Below are positions 53,401 to 61,665 of a stretch of 64,000 nt of DNA, one piece after another. Each line of letters opens with the position of its first letter. Position 1 is the stretch's first letter. The DNA is from Microcoleus sp. EPA2. GTDB taxonomy: Bacteria > Cyanobacteriota > Cyanobacteriia > Cyanobacteriales > Microcoleaceae. The position numbers were made by a program, and so were the translations under genes. A model generated the notes under the pieces. It ran no database searches and was not told where the DNA came from. It saw nothing but the letters and a program-made list of their open reading frames with translations. The DNA is taken from NCBI GenBank assembly GCA_020882975.1, contig JAHRFD010000002.1, positions 70,039 to 134,038 of the forward strand, given 5' to 3'.

Positions 53401-54024
53401 CTACAAATCGCTCAAGGAGTTGTGCCACAATTAACCTTAGACAATAAAATTATAGCTGTGGAAGTACCTCCAGACCCAGTGTTAGTGGAGGCTGATGTCA
53501 AGCGGACAGTGGCTCTGTTGAACAAAGTAGAAAGCATTGACATTTCGGCTCGTTATGCGGCAGAGAAAGTTACCGTAGAAGGTAGCGTACTCCAGGCAAA
53601 AGATGCTCAGAAAATAACAGAAGCTTTTGCTAAAATTCCGGGGGTGAAGTCGGTCACAAATACAGTGGTAATAGGAAGTAAACCGCTGTCTAAGGCCATG
53701 GGAATTCGGATTTATTTTGGTGTGGGGGCTGCTACTTTGCCGGCGAATGACATCACCCAAAAAATGAAAGAAATCAAGGTATTTATGGCAGAAAATAAAG
53801 GCAAGAATTTGAGAGTAATTGGACATAGCGATTTTAAAAGCAATCCTGCCGAAAATCAAAGATTGGCACTGGAAAGGGCGAAGAATGTGAAAGTAGCTTT
53901 AGTGAATAAAGGAATAGATAGTGACAGAATACAAGTTGCTTCTAGCAAAAGTCGTCCTGCAGGCGTGGCGGAAAATCAACCATTGTGGCTGAGTAGAACA
54001 GTAACTTTTGAAGTGGTAAATTAA
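50422..54024 (+). CDS. 1200-residue coiled-coil, BON and OmpA-like membrane protein
   Basis: Residues 1-140 are polar and charged. About 140-720 hold some seven repeats of roughly 75 residues with the pattern PEE(I/L)(M/V)..L(M/L)PI(I/M).E.LNRKI.E.K.E....I.P, likely helical bundles or coiled coils. About 770-880 is a Roadblock/LC7-like domain (AVFLIQKDSGLVITAVQQSQ). A membrane helix lies near 922-940 (ALLMVGFGLLGLIIVPWGIY). Two BON-like domains follow (about 970-1012 and 1020-1087), then an OmpA/MotB domain (RVIGHSD, RAKNVKVALVNKGI) that binds peptidoglycan. The repeats are cytoplasmic and the OmpA end periplasmic. A role in surface or motility machinery is a guess. Confidence 0.8.
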   Translation: MTEFNLNSEEREPLENTDTDATNQIGSKAGEQLQELMKMLAELQLLKLKNESNEINLRCTKMSNNNNEEKNEPNQQWSFLIESPAIIPEVVTTEPENPSPKKIKKERLGTRKSQPQNEEVPSEETLEEAREKLKRLQQLLFERDLPEFYDNVLSVEQRLANFERLISDPDELLKLLTPLIPELLSGQVRELKSELREAIAPDGSPRINQSNIEAKVVELQNQIAILSQQKIPNSEQLIKGLTPIISDLLNRKLEESKLGVDSKIAPAVKEVINHQNGLEEKVLNIEHQVAHVQQRFQQQPEDLVKQLLPIINESLNRKISELKSELIQTVTPSAQVRIAWAEIEEKVLNIIEGRLLDQQPQIQQPEEIIGRVMPIITELLNRKIDESKLDLAALIEPLMASQSHQEVIKGQLLNVENKVNLIQKKQNSQPEEIMARLMPLMIESLNRKIDETKLEVREAIAPGINEAFQNSGIEAKILRNEHQIIEVQHETVAQLEGLMARIMPRISQVLLEKISEARVEIESAIGPAVDAIIQNKRIEERLGKIEQKIVAIEHRIYESTDLFTDLLKPLIDELMVGHHKQLEQSVIESILPLLDEVVNYNYQLNDKVENLERKLKDAQWGGNEEALVAKIKAIFLEMMLDTINESQEAFTETIAPIIDQVINNKTRENRQSMGIAISPAIPVGISHRINESPEEIAQAIAPEIASAVRRQINLNTEAMSDALYPIIGSTILKYMAETIQEINEKLEKAVSFEGITRKFKAKLQGISEAELLMKETTPSTVKAVFLIQKDSGLVITAVQQSQSEQLESEMVAGMLTAIRSFVNDCISQSGNIAEIDAIEYGTSTILLEVAGSCYLAVVVEGETRQWFKYKMRAIFKNIVQEYGSKIQSFNGDPASIPVEVNSELRKLIDTNVKPKSTQPKALLMVGFGLLGLIIVPWGIYQYRSGIERRLEAETNLALQSAPELSVYRLTADVKGKVAELSGRVPNQKLRSRALQIAQGVVPQLTLDNKIIAVEVPPDPVLVEADVKRTVALLNKVESIDISARYAAEKVTVEGSVLQAKDAQKITEAFAKIPGVKSVTNTVVIGSKPLSKAMGIRIYFGVGAATLPANDITQKMKEIKVFMAENKGKNLRVIGHSDFKSNPAENQRLALERAKNVKVALVNKGIDSDRIQVASSKSRPAGVAENQPLWLSRTVTFEVVN

Positions 54025-54146
54025 AAGTTGCCATGGCTTTTTAAATACATAAAATATAGCAACTGCCAAGGCTGTTAAGGTAAATGCTATAAAAAGCGAT
54101 CGCGCTTCAGGTAAACTAGAAGGCGATCGGTAATTTATTGTCAAAA

Positions 54147-54479
54147 TTAATTTGTTAGATCGAGATACTTCACACCCCATTCGTGCATGGCGTCGATGAT
54201 AGGTTTGAGGCTTTCTCCCAAAGGTGTTACCGAATATTCGACTTTAGGAGGAACCTGCAAGTAAATTTCACGATGGACAATCCCGTGTAACTCCATCTCG
54301 CGCAGTTGTTGTGTCAGCATTTTTTGAGTAATGCCTTTTAAGGCCCTTTGCAACTGATTAAAACGCTTCACACCTTGAAATAGCTCGCGCAGGATTAATA
54401 CTTTCCAACGTCCGCCAATGACATCTAAAGTTCTTTCTACAACACAACTGGCTCTCTCCGTATCTGTTTTGACTTCCAT
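54147..54479 (-). CDS. HxlR family transcriptional regulator
   Basis: This 110-residue winged-helix protein, CVVERTLDVIGGRWKVLILRELFQGVKRFNQLQRAL, ITQKMLTQQLREMELHGIVHRE, VEYSVTPLGESLKPII, matches HxlR proteins throughout. The single Cys near residue 12 is at the redox- or aldehyde-sensing position known in some members. The gene is on the minus strand 28 bases after nadK paralogue 2 and could share its transcript. The target is unknown. Confidence 0.93.
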   Translation of the reverse strand: MEVKTDTERASCVVERTLDVIGGRWKVLILRELFQGVKRFNQLQRALKGITQKMLTQQLREMELHGIVHREIYLQVPPKVEYSVTPLGESLKPIIDAMHEWGVKYLDLTN

Positions 54480-54506
54480 AGTATCTTTTAAGGATTTAAT
54501 TGCCTT

Positions 54507-55427
54507 TTAATTGCGGTGATTGTTGTTATACCGAATGCGGGCTCCGGCCCACTGAAGTTTTTCTCTCAAAGTGCCGTAATAAGAATAGTTTTCTCGCAAA
54601 ATGATAAATTTAGCCTCGCAGTCCGCCATCCGCACGTCTACGCGCTGTCCTGGCCAAATGGCAGTACCTAAAATCCCATCTGTCCAGAGTTTGGTACTGA
54701 GTTCGTAATCTGCTAAGGGCCAAATGCTGACTACAGAACCGGGTGGCAAAACTACGGGGCGACTGGATAAACTTAAAGGGCAAATGGGGGTAACGGCGAT
54801 CGCGTCCATGCCAGGGTGTATAATCGGGCCGTTGGCAGATGCGGTGTAGCAAGTAGAACCTGTGGGAGTTGCGACAATTAAGCCGTCGCCCTGATATTGA
54901 TCCACTACTTCGCCGTCAACTTCCATTTCCAGAATACAACTGGGCATTCGATCGGCGCAAGCAGGTTTGATGCACATTTCATTGAGGGCCAAAAAGCGAT
55001 CGCTTTCCGGTTCCAGATTAGTTCTATTTCCCTGAAAAATCGCCGCCTGCAACATCATCCGCTTCTGCACGGCGTATCTATCTTCAGTAAGTCTGTCCCA
55101 AATCTCTTCAGTATTTTGGAAATCGTCAAAAGATTCAGTTAAAAAACCTAAGTGTCCCCCCACATTGGCAGCCAAAATCGGGATACCATCAGCAGCTAAA
55201 TTTCGGGCCGCAGCCAGGGCAGTGCCGTCACCACCAAGCACCACAGCTAAATCAATGGGGCTGGTACTAGAAGCCAAAAACACTGGGTAGGGGTTGTCTT
55301 TTGGGCCACTGGGCCCCATCAAAACATGACAACCGCGACTTTCTAACTGCCGAGCACATTGTTCTGCCCACCGCTGGCTGAAGGGATCTCTGGCTTTGTG
55401 GGCAATAATTACTTGTTTTAGTTGCAC
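54507..55427 (-). CDS. nadK: NAD kinase, paralogue 2
   Basis: The protein has 306 residues. The motifs are [71 protein letters not shown]. The GGHLGFL loop and acidic insert differ from paralogue 1 (GHMGFL), as for the two NAD kinase classes of cyanobacteria. The ATG at 55427 is clear. The HxlR gene lies downstream on the same strand. Confidence 0.95.
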   Translation of the reverse strand: MQLKQVIIAHKARDPFSQRWAEQCARQLESRGCHVLMGPSGPKDNPYPVFLASSTSPIDLAVVLGGDGTALAAARNLAADGIPILAANVGGHLGFLTESFDDFQNTEEIWDRLTEDRYAVQKRMMLQAAIFQGNRTNLEPESDRFLALNEMCIKPACADRMPSCILEMEVDGEVVDQYQGDGLIVATPTGSTCYTASANGPIIHPGMDAIAVTPICPLSLSSRPVVLPPGSVVSIWPLADYELSTKLWTDGILGTAIWPGQRVDVRMADCEAKFIILRENYSYYGTLREKLQWAGARIRYNNNHRN

Positions 55428-55796
55428 AAACTGTCGATTTTAGATTGGGGATTTGGGATTGTGAGATCGATCGATCGGGGATTGGAGATTGTTAGATTTT
55501 ATGCAAACTGCAAAATCCACCGATTTGAGATTTTATGGTAGCTGCAAAATCCTAACAGGTGCGATCGCACAAATTGGTTTTGGAGATCATTTTTAGATTC
55601 TAAACTATTTTCGAGAATTGCGAGGCAGAGAATCGGAATATGTGTTATCGGGCCGAGCCCATAAATTCGATCGCACATCCCTTAAAAAAAACCAAAACCC
55701 CAAACCTCAGTCTCCAAACAGACCCTTTCTGTGGCAATCTAAAAAACAGCGGAGACAATTTTATAAACTTTTGGTAACAAAACCCAGCAATCAATT
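55428..55796. other. Non-coding gap upstream of ispG
   Basis: The gap between divergent genes holds short direct repeats ('ttttatg..a(a/g)ctgcaaaatcc' near 55497 and 55531, and 'gatcgatcgatcggggattggagatt'), and a HIP1 site. A weak 90-codon frame over 55618-55890 runs into ispG and is not protein-like. It presumably holds both promoters. Confidence 0.5.
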
Positions 55797-57017
55797 ATGC
55801 AAACTCTACCAAATCCAACTAAAACCCCCAACCCTCAACCAGCCTTCGACACCACCATCAAACGGCGCAAAACCAGACCCGTCAAAGTAGGTAGCGTCAC
55901 CATCGGTGGCGGCAACCCAGTGGTTGTACAATCGATGATTAACGAAGACACCCTCGACATTGACGGTTCAGTAGCCGGAATTAGGCGATTGCACGAGATT
56001 GGCTGCGAAATCGTCCGCGTCACCGTGCCCAGCATGGCCCACGCCAAAGCCTTAGCCGAAATCAAGCAAAAACTGATCGCCACCTACCAACCAGTACCCC
56101 TCGTTGCCGATGTCCACCACAATGGCATGAAAATCGCCCTAGAAGTGGCCAAACACGTAGACAAAGTAAGAATCAATCCGGGTTTGTACGTGTTCGAGAA
56201 ACCGAAAGCTGACAGAACCGAATATACCGATGCCGAATTCGCCGAAATTGGCGAAAAAATCAGGGAAACCCTGGAACCCCTAGTGATATCTCTCCGAGAT
56301 CAGGGCAAAGCTTTGCGAATCGGAGTCAATCACGGTTCCCTCGCCGAAAGGATGCTGTTCACCTACGGCGACACCCCAGAAGGCATGGTAGAATCCGCCC
56401 TGGAATTCATCAAAATTTGCGAATCCCTGGACTTCCGCAACATCGTCATTTCCCTGAAAGCCTCCCGTGCTCCGGTGATGGTGGCGGCTTACCGCTTGAT
56501 GGCACACCGGATGGACGAACTGGGCATGGATTACCCCCTGCATTTGGGTGTCACGGAAGCTGGCGACGGGGAATATGGCCGTATCAAGTCCACCGCGGGG
56601 CTCGCACCGCTATTGGCTGATGGTATCGGCGACACCATCCGCGTCTCCCTGACAGAGGCCCCAGAAAAGGAAATTCCTGTCTGCTACAGCATTCTGCAAG
56701 CCTTGGGATTGCGGAAAACGATGGTTGAGTATGTGGCTTGTCCTTCCTGTGGTCGTACTTTGTTTAATTTAGAGGAAGTGCTGCACAAAGTGAGGGCGGC
56801 GACGCAGCATCTGACGGGTTTGGACATAGCAGTAATGGGTTGTATTGTCAATGGGCCTGGAGAAATGGCTGATGCTGACTATGGTTATGTGGGGAAGCAG
56901 GCTGGTTATATTTCGCTGTACCGGGGCCGGGAAGAAATTAAGAAGGTGCCGGAGGACAGAGGTGTGGAAGAATTGATTAATTTGATTAAGTCGGACGATC
57001 GCTGGGTGGAACCTTAA
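55797..57017 (+). CDS. ispG: 4-hydroxy-3-methylbut-2-en-1-yl diphosphate synthase
   Basis: IspG (GcpE) catalyses the sixth step of the MEP isoprenoid pathway and takes electrons from ferredoxin. It has 406 residues. The [4Fe-4S] ligands are in [16 protein letters not shown] (two Cys) and [13 protein letters not shown] (third Cys) with the following Glu. The N-terminal barrel has [15 protein letters not shown] and [14 protein letters not shown]. The 17-residue lead before [16 protein letters not shown] is typical. Transcribed alone. Confidence 0.97.
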   Translation: MQTLPNPTKTPNPQPAFDTTIKRRKTRPVKVGSVTIGGGNPVVVQSMINEDTLDIDGSVAGIRRLHEIGCEIVRVTVPSMAHAKALAEIKQKLIATYQPVPLVADVHHNGMKIALEVAKHVDKVRINPGLYVFEKPKADRTEYTDAEFAEIGEKIRETLEPLVISLRDQGKALRIGVNHGSLAERMLFTYGDTPEGMVESALEFIKICESLDFRNIVISLKASRAPVMVAAYRLMAHRMDELGMDYPLHLGVTEAGDGEYGRIKSTAGLAPLLADGIGDTIRVSLTEAPEKEIPVCYSILQALGLRKTMVEYVACPSCGRTLFNLEEVLHKVRAATQHLTGLDIAVMGCIVNGPGEMADADYGYVGKQAGYISLYRGREEIKKVPEDRGVEELINLIKSDDRWVEP

Positions 57018-57247
57018 GTAAGCGGATGCCGGATGATTAATTTTAAATCCGGTAGTTACCCAAAGTAAGGGGCGGGTTGATTTAGATGGTTTGTATTCAT
57101 CTATTATTCGTAAAACCCGCCCCTACAAGCCATTTTAGGCGCAAAATTTTATTTATATAGATAAATAAGTTCTACCTATGGGGCATATAACCCCGATCGC
57201 ACACCTGCTTTAAGAGCAGCGGGAAAAGATGTAAGGATTAAGTTAAA

Positions 57248-57321
57248 TCGGGATGACAGGATTTGAACCTGCGACATCCTGCTCCCAAAGCAGGCGCGCT
57301 ACCAAACTGCGCTACATCCCG
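57248..57321 (-). tRNA. tRNA-Pro (anticodon TGG)
   Basis: On the minus strand CGGGATG (from 57321) pairs with CATCCCG, with discriminator A at 57248. The D arm holds GCGCAGTTTGGTAGCGC, the anticodon arm is CTGCT-TTGGGAG-CAG with TGG as anticodon, and the T arm has GGTTCAAATCC. Length 74, no encoded CCA. Confidence 0.95.
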
Positions 57322-57474
57322 GTGTGGTAGTTATCCACCCCATGACCATTAACACATAAAACCAGGAACTTGTCAAGCTATTTTTTCATTTGAGCTCGAA
57401 ATGTACTTCCAAGGGTGATGCCAGCGTCAATCGGGCAAGGCCGCCAAAAATCAACGCTGACATAGACCGATCGA

Positions 57475-58029
57475 CTAATCTGGATACCAGAACATACCTT
57501 TAATCCCCTCTGGATCTGACATAAAGCCCAAATTTCGGTAAAAATCCACAACTTGAGGGTCAGCAAATAAGGTAATGTTGCTGATGTCTTCACTACGGAG
57601 TTTTTTAATGATGTATTTCATCAGTGCCTTGCCCATACCCTTACCTTGGTAATCAGGATGAACTACCACATCCCATAGCGTGGCATTAAAAGCATGGTCT
57701 GAAGTCGCTCTGGCGAAACCTACCAGCCGTCGCTGGGTGCCCCGGATCTCCCACATAGAGACGACTAAGAAGCTGTGTACAATAGCTTTTTTGACTTTTC
57801 GCAGGGGACGGCGGGACCAACCAACTGCATTACAAAGTTCTTCGAGTTCGTAGAGGTCAATATCCCGATCGCAACTAAAAAAGATGCGAGCGTTGCCGAG
57901 GGAGTTGGGCTTGCGAAAAGTTGGGGACAGCGGATCGCCAGACCCAACAGTCACATCTTCCTCAAATTCTGCTGTTTGGGGTACAGAGGCAGACTCAGAA
58001 CTACTAAATAAGTTTTTCCAAAAACCCAT
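57475..58029 (-). CDS. GNAT acetyltransferase, Ycf52/plastid NSI type
   Basis: The protein has 184 residues from the ATG at 58029 ([13 protein letters not shown]); the longer frame to 58149 adds a non-conserved lead. The acetyl-CoA loop is [75 protein letters not shown] and [12 protein letters not shown] are the marks of the cyanobacterial and plastid GNAT group that acetylates lysines and N-termini. The substrate here is unknown. Confidence 0.9.
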   Translation of the reverse strand: MGFWKNLFSSSESASVPQTAEFEEDVTVGSGDPLSPTFRKPNSLGNARIFFSCDRDIDLYELEELCNAVGWSRRPLRKVKKAIVHSFLVVSMWEIRGTQRRLVGFARATSDHAFNATLWDVVVHPDYQGKGMGKALMKYIIKKLRSEDISNITLFADPQVVDFYRNLGFMSDPEGIKGMFWYPD

Positions 58030-58316
58030 GCAGGCGCGGTTAAGGTAGTAGAAGTTGGACGACGTTACAGAGAGCCCGAAAGATAGACCCACTCCGATCG
58101 GGATGGGATGAATTGCGGGTAATCTTTTCAGCAACAGTTTACGGTACACTCATCTTACGCCGAAAAGACGGATTTGTCGTCCCACATTGAGTCTCCACTA
58201 TTCTGATGCTGATCAAGTTGGGTACAAATTCATCCGTGGAGACTTTAAACCTCTTCGCATCGTTCCTGTGCATGGCGATCGGAACCTAGTATATCTCCCG
58301 CACCTTCCCCTCAATT

Positions 58317-59042
58317 ATGGCTTCGGGTTTAAAACCATCTACACTAGAACTGCTCAAGCGCTTTAACCGAGCGTTTCCGCAGTTTTACGAGCAATTTGTC
58401 AGCAGTGAAATTCAACTGCAAAACCTCAAATTAGCTTATCAACTGTATAAAACTAGACAAGCAGTCATCGAAGTCAGACCGGAAGGTAACAAAAGTGCCC
58501 TGCATTTTGCTTATCGCAACCAGTCTTTTTTGTTGAGTGATATTTTTGGAGTCCTGGCCGCCTATGGACTAACGATTCACAGTCTGAGTCTATACGGTCA
58601 AATTTACCCGCCGATGTTGGTATTTATCAAATTGGTAGTATCTCGCGGAGGCAAGGTACTGGCAGATAAAACCGCAGAAAACGTCTGTAGGGCGGTTAGA
58701 GAGGCCTTGGCTGGACATTTTGAAGTAGAAGAGATGTTGGCGGTGGAATTTAATCTAGACGCGGGTTTAGAGGACGTGGCAACGGAATTCTACGTCGATC
58801 CAGTGTTCCACTTGCCAGCTTTGCTGATTGAAGCAGACAACCAGCCTGGACTTTTTTACAAAGTTATGTATGCCATTTGGCAAGAGGATTTGTTGGTGGT
58901 GAATGCTAATTTACTGGTTTGGCGGGGGCGGACTCGCTTAATTCTCTATTTGTTGGGCCCTAATGAAAGTTTAATTCCTGAGTATTTGGGGCAGAAAATT
59001 GCTGAGGGGGTGCGCCAAAGGTTGCTCGGCGATCGATTTTAG
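58317..59042 (+). CDS. ACT-domain-like cyanobacterial protein
   Basis: The protein has 241 residues. About 45-140 (AVIEVRPEGNKSALHFAYRN, DIFGVLAAYGLTIHSLSLYG) and about 160-235 (LPALLIEADNQPGLFYKVMYAIWQEDLLVVNANLLVWRGRTRLILYL) look like two ACT-type modules, the second with the D-NQPGL turn. No catalytic domain is present. It may sense an amino acid or regulate another protein. I recall it as cyanobacterial only. It is 63 bases ahead of the hydrolase gene on the same strand. Confidence 0.75.
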   Translation: MASGLKPSTLELLKRFNRAFPQFYEQFVSSEIQLQNLKLAYQLYKTRQAVIEVRPEGNKSALHFAYRNQSFLLSDIFGVLAAYGLTIHSLSLYGQIYPPMLVFIKLVVSRGGKVLADKTAENVCRAVREALAGHFEVEEMLAVEFNLDAGLEDVATEFYVDPVFHLPALLIEADNQPGLFYKVMYAIWQEDLLVVNANLLVWRGRTRLILYLLGPNESLIPEYLGQKIAEGVRQRLLGDRF

Positions 59043-59105
59043 ACAGGTGTGGGTGGTTGACAAAAATCCGCTGTCTCCGAACCCTTCTTGAATTAGGATA
59101 GGACT

Positions 59106-59972
59106 ATGGCAATCATTGACATCCTAGGGGTTCGGCACGCCTACGATTTGACGGCACCGAGAACAACTCCCCACGTTTTAGTTTTTGTCCACGGCTGGCT
59201 GTTGAGCCGTCACTACTGGCAAGCGACGATCGCACGTTTGGCAGACAATTATCAATGTCTAACTTACGATTTGCGCGGGTTTGGCGATTCCATTGCCTAC
59301 GATGACACTCACGGGATTTCCCAACCTGGGAATTCCTCCTACACTCCTGCTGCTTATGCTCGTGATTTGGAAATTTTATTAGAAAAACTCAATATTTCCA
59401 GTGCTTGGCTGGTGGGACATTCTCTGGGGGGTACCATCGCCCTGTGGGGAGCTAGCCAATTGTCCGATCGAGTTAAAGGTGTCCTATGCGTTAATGCCGG
59501 TGGCGGCATCTATCTTAAGGAAGAATTCGAGCGGTTTCGAGCCGTGGGCAAGCAGCTAGTCAAACTGCGCCCCCTCTGGTTGTCTTACTTGCCCTTACTA
59601 GATTTCGTGTTTGCCCGTGATTCTGTGGCCCACTCCATCGGTTGTGCCTGGGGAAGGCAGCGGTTGATAGATTTTGTGGCGGCTCGCCCAGAAGCGGCTA
59701 CTGGGGCTTTGCTGGATTCCACAACCGAGGCGGAAATTCACCGCTTGCCAAAAATTGTGTCCCAACTCAAACAGCCTGTTTATTTTATTGCCGGCACTAA
59801 AGACAAAATTATGGAACCAAAATACGTGCTGCATTTGGCCAGCTTTCACTGGCTGTTCCAAGGTTGTGGCGAAAATGTGCTTCAGATTCCAGATTGTGGT
59901 CATTTGGCAATGCTGGAACAGCCGGATGCAGTGGCTAATTACCTGACCCAAATCCTCCACGAGCACGATTAA
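59106..59972 (+). CDS. Alpha/beta hydrolase
   Basis: The protein has 288 residues. The oxyanion-site motif is VFVHGWLLSRHYW, the nucleophile elbow is VGHSLGGTIAL (Ser near 102), an acid lies in FIAGTKDKIMEPKY, and the His in IPDCGHLAMLEQP. The fold is complete, so an esterase or related activity is expected; the substrate is unknown. Possibly co-transcribed with the ACT-like gene. Confidence 0.92.
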   Translation: MAIIDILGVRHAYDLTAPRTTPHVLVFVHGWLLSRHYWQATIARLADNYQCLTYDLRGFGDSIAYDDTHGISQPGNSSYTPAAYARDLEILLEKLNISSAWLVGHSLGGTIALWGASQLSDRVKGVLCVNAGGGIYLKEEFERFRAVGKQLVKLRPLWLSYLPLLDFVFARDSVAHSIGCAWGRQRLIDFVAARPEAATGALLDSTTEAEIHRLPKIVSQLKQPVYFIAGTKDKIMEPKYVLHLASFHWLFQGCGENVLQIPDCGHLAMLEQPDAVANYLTQILHEHD

Positions 59973-60115
59973 AGGGCAATGGGCATCGGGCCTTGCTACG
60001 ATCGCCAAGGAATCACAAATAACCAATCACCCATAACAAATCACAACTCACTGGTTTCTTCTGCTATAACTGAATAGTGGCAAATTGTTTGAATTCAAAT
60101 TCAGCTTAAATATCT

Positions 60116-61255
60116 GTGCGCGTCAACCTCACCGATCGGCAACAACACATCCTGTGGGCAACGGTTCGCCACTATATTGCTACAGCCGAACCCGTTGGCT
60201 CAAAAGCTTTGGTTGATGAGTACAAACTCACTGTCAGCCCAGCTACAATTCGCAATGCGATGGGAACTCTCGAAAAAGCAGGACTCCTCTATCAACCTCA
60301 CACTTCTGCAGGACGTGTCCCCTCTGACTCTGGCTACAGACTTTATGTCGATCGACTGATTCAGCCTTCAGAGAAACTCGCCGGTAAGGTGGAACAGGTA
60401 CTCGACCAGCTCAATTGGTCTGATGGTCGTCGCTCGGCGGTACTTCGAGGTGCCGCTCAAATTCTGGCGACTATTAGCGGTTACATTGCCCTGATCACCA
60501 TACCCCAAACCAATATCGCTTGCTTGCGACACTTGCAACTGGTGCAGCTAGAACCCGGAAAGGTGATGCTGATAGTGGTGACAGATGCCTACGAAACCCA
60601 GTCAGTGTTGGTGCAGTTACCTCAAGATACAGAAGATAAAAAGCAGGATGTAGAAATAGTCGATCGCGAATTACAGATTTTATCCAATTTTTTGAACTCT
60701 AAATTGCGCGGGCGCTCGTTCTCGGAACTCAGTACGATCGCGCTTAGCGAATTAAACCAGGACTTTGAACTGTACGCTGAGTTGATGGGAACTATGCTCG
60801 CGGCCTTGAGCCGTCGGGCCGAGACTCCCACCTACACGCGGATTTTGATCGGCGGTTTGGCAGAAGCATTACGTTTGCCGGAGTTCTCCCAGTTGCAGCA
60901 AGTTCAAACCCTCGTTCAACTCCTCGAACAAGAACAGGAACTGCTTTGGCCCTTGATATTTGAATCTCCAGCGGAATTGGAAACCCCCGGTAGACGGGTG
61001 ACAGTCAGAATTGGCTCGGAAAACTCCCTAGAACCAATTCGCGGTTGTACTCTGATTTCTTCCACTTATCGGCGGGGTTCTTTACCTGTGGGCAGTGTTG
61101 GGGTTTTGGGACCGACGCGGATGGTTTACGAAAATGCGATCGCAGTTGTTGAAGCAGCCGCAGATTATTTGTCGGAAGCCATTGGCGGAAATCGAGCTAA
61201 TTTTCCTGAAGCCAATCCAGAGATGCCGCATAGTAGATTCATAGATGCACCCTGA
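60116..61255 (+). CDS. hrcA: Heat-inducible transcription repressor HrcA
   Basis: HrcA represses chaperone genes by binding CIRCE. It has 379 residues. The winged helix is [28 protein letters not shown].. with [19 protein letters not shown] and [20 protein letters not shown], and the GAF-like C-terminal part ends [31 protein letters not shown]. The start is a GTG at 60116; no ATG lies near. No CIRCE copy was found in this window, so its targets lie elsewhere. A terminator follows. Confidence 0.96.
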   Translation: MRVNLTDRQQHILWATVRHYIATAEPVGSKALVDEYKLTVSPATIRNAMGTLEKAGLLYQPHTSAGRVPSDSGYRLYVDRLIQPSEKLAGKVEQVLDQLNWSDGRRSAVLRGAAQILATISGYIALITIPQTNIACLRHLQLVQLEPGKVMLIVVTDAYETQSVLVQLPQDTEDKKQDVEIVDRELQILSNFLNSKLRGRSFSELSTIALSELNQDFELYAELMGTMLAALSRRAETPTYTRILIGGLAEALRLPEFSQLQQVQTLVQLLEQEQELLWPLIFESPAELETPGRRVTVRIGSENSLEPIRGCTLISSTYRRGSLPVGSVGVLGPTRMVYENAIAVVEAAADYLSEAIGGNRANFPEANPEMPHSRFIDAP

Positions 61256-61262
61256 TTTGATA

Positions 61263-61294
61263 CCCCCAAGTTTAACTAGCTTGGGGTTTTTTTT
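61263..61294 (+). terminator. Rho-independent terminator after hrcA
   Basis: CCCCAAG (61264-61270) pairs with CTTGGGG (61280-61286) across nine bases, followed by eight T residues. It is 8 bases past the hrcA stop. Confidence 0.92.
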
Positions 61295-61665
61295 GCGTAG
61301 ATTATAGCATATTTTGGATTCAGATTTGGAAGTTCAGCGGCGGATGTCATCAAACTAAAGTCAGTAGTCATTAGTCATCTGGCACTCTGCGGGTCTGCCA
61401 CTATTCCTCTGTGCCACTGCCCCACTTTCAGGGCCTAGGCTATTTTCAAAAGAAAAGTCAAAATATTAAGACATTTTTTAGAGTTGGTCAAAAATATGTA
61501 AAAAAGATTAATGTGGTTATTAAACCCCTTTGTCTGTTGGGAATAACCACGGTTGGCAAATTGCAAATAGCTTCCAGCAAATTTAGCAAAATTGCCACTC
61601 CAGCTAAGGTTCAACTCTTAAGTTAAGATCGAAGGCGAGATAATGGTAATTTTTTTTAGGATTAA
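61295..61665. other. Non-coding gap upstream of metG
   Basis: About 370 bases with no clear gene. A 71-codon frame at 61411-61626 is lysine-rich without a recognisable pattern and lacks a ribosome site. 'gtcagtagtcattagtcat' near 61361 is a short direct repeat. The gap presumably holds the metG promoter. Confidence 0.5.

Noticed and set aside
60000-60115. CIRCE operator upstream of hrcA
   Set aside because: No TTAGCACTC-N9-GAGTGCTAA sequence or close variant could be found here or elsewhere in the window.
61411-61626. 71-codon frame before metG
   Set aside because: No ribosome site, no recognisable pattern, and Lys/Ile composition expected of AT-rich spacer.
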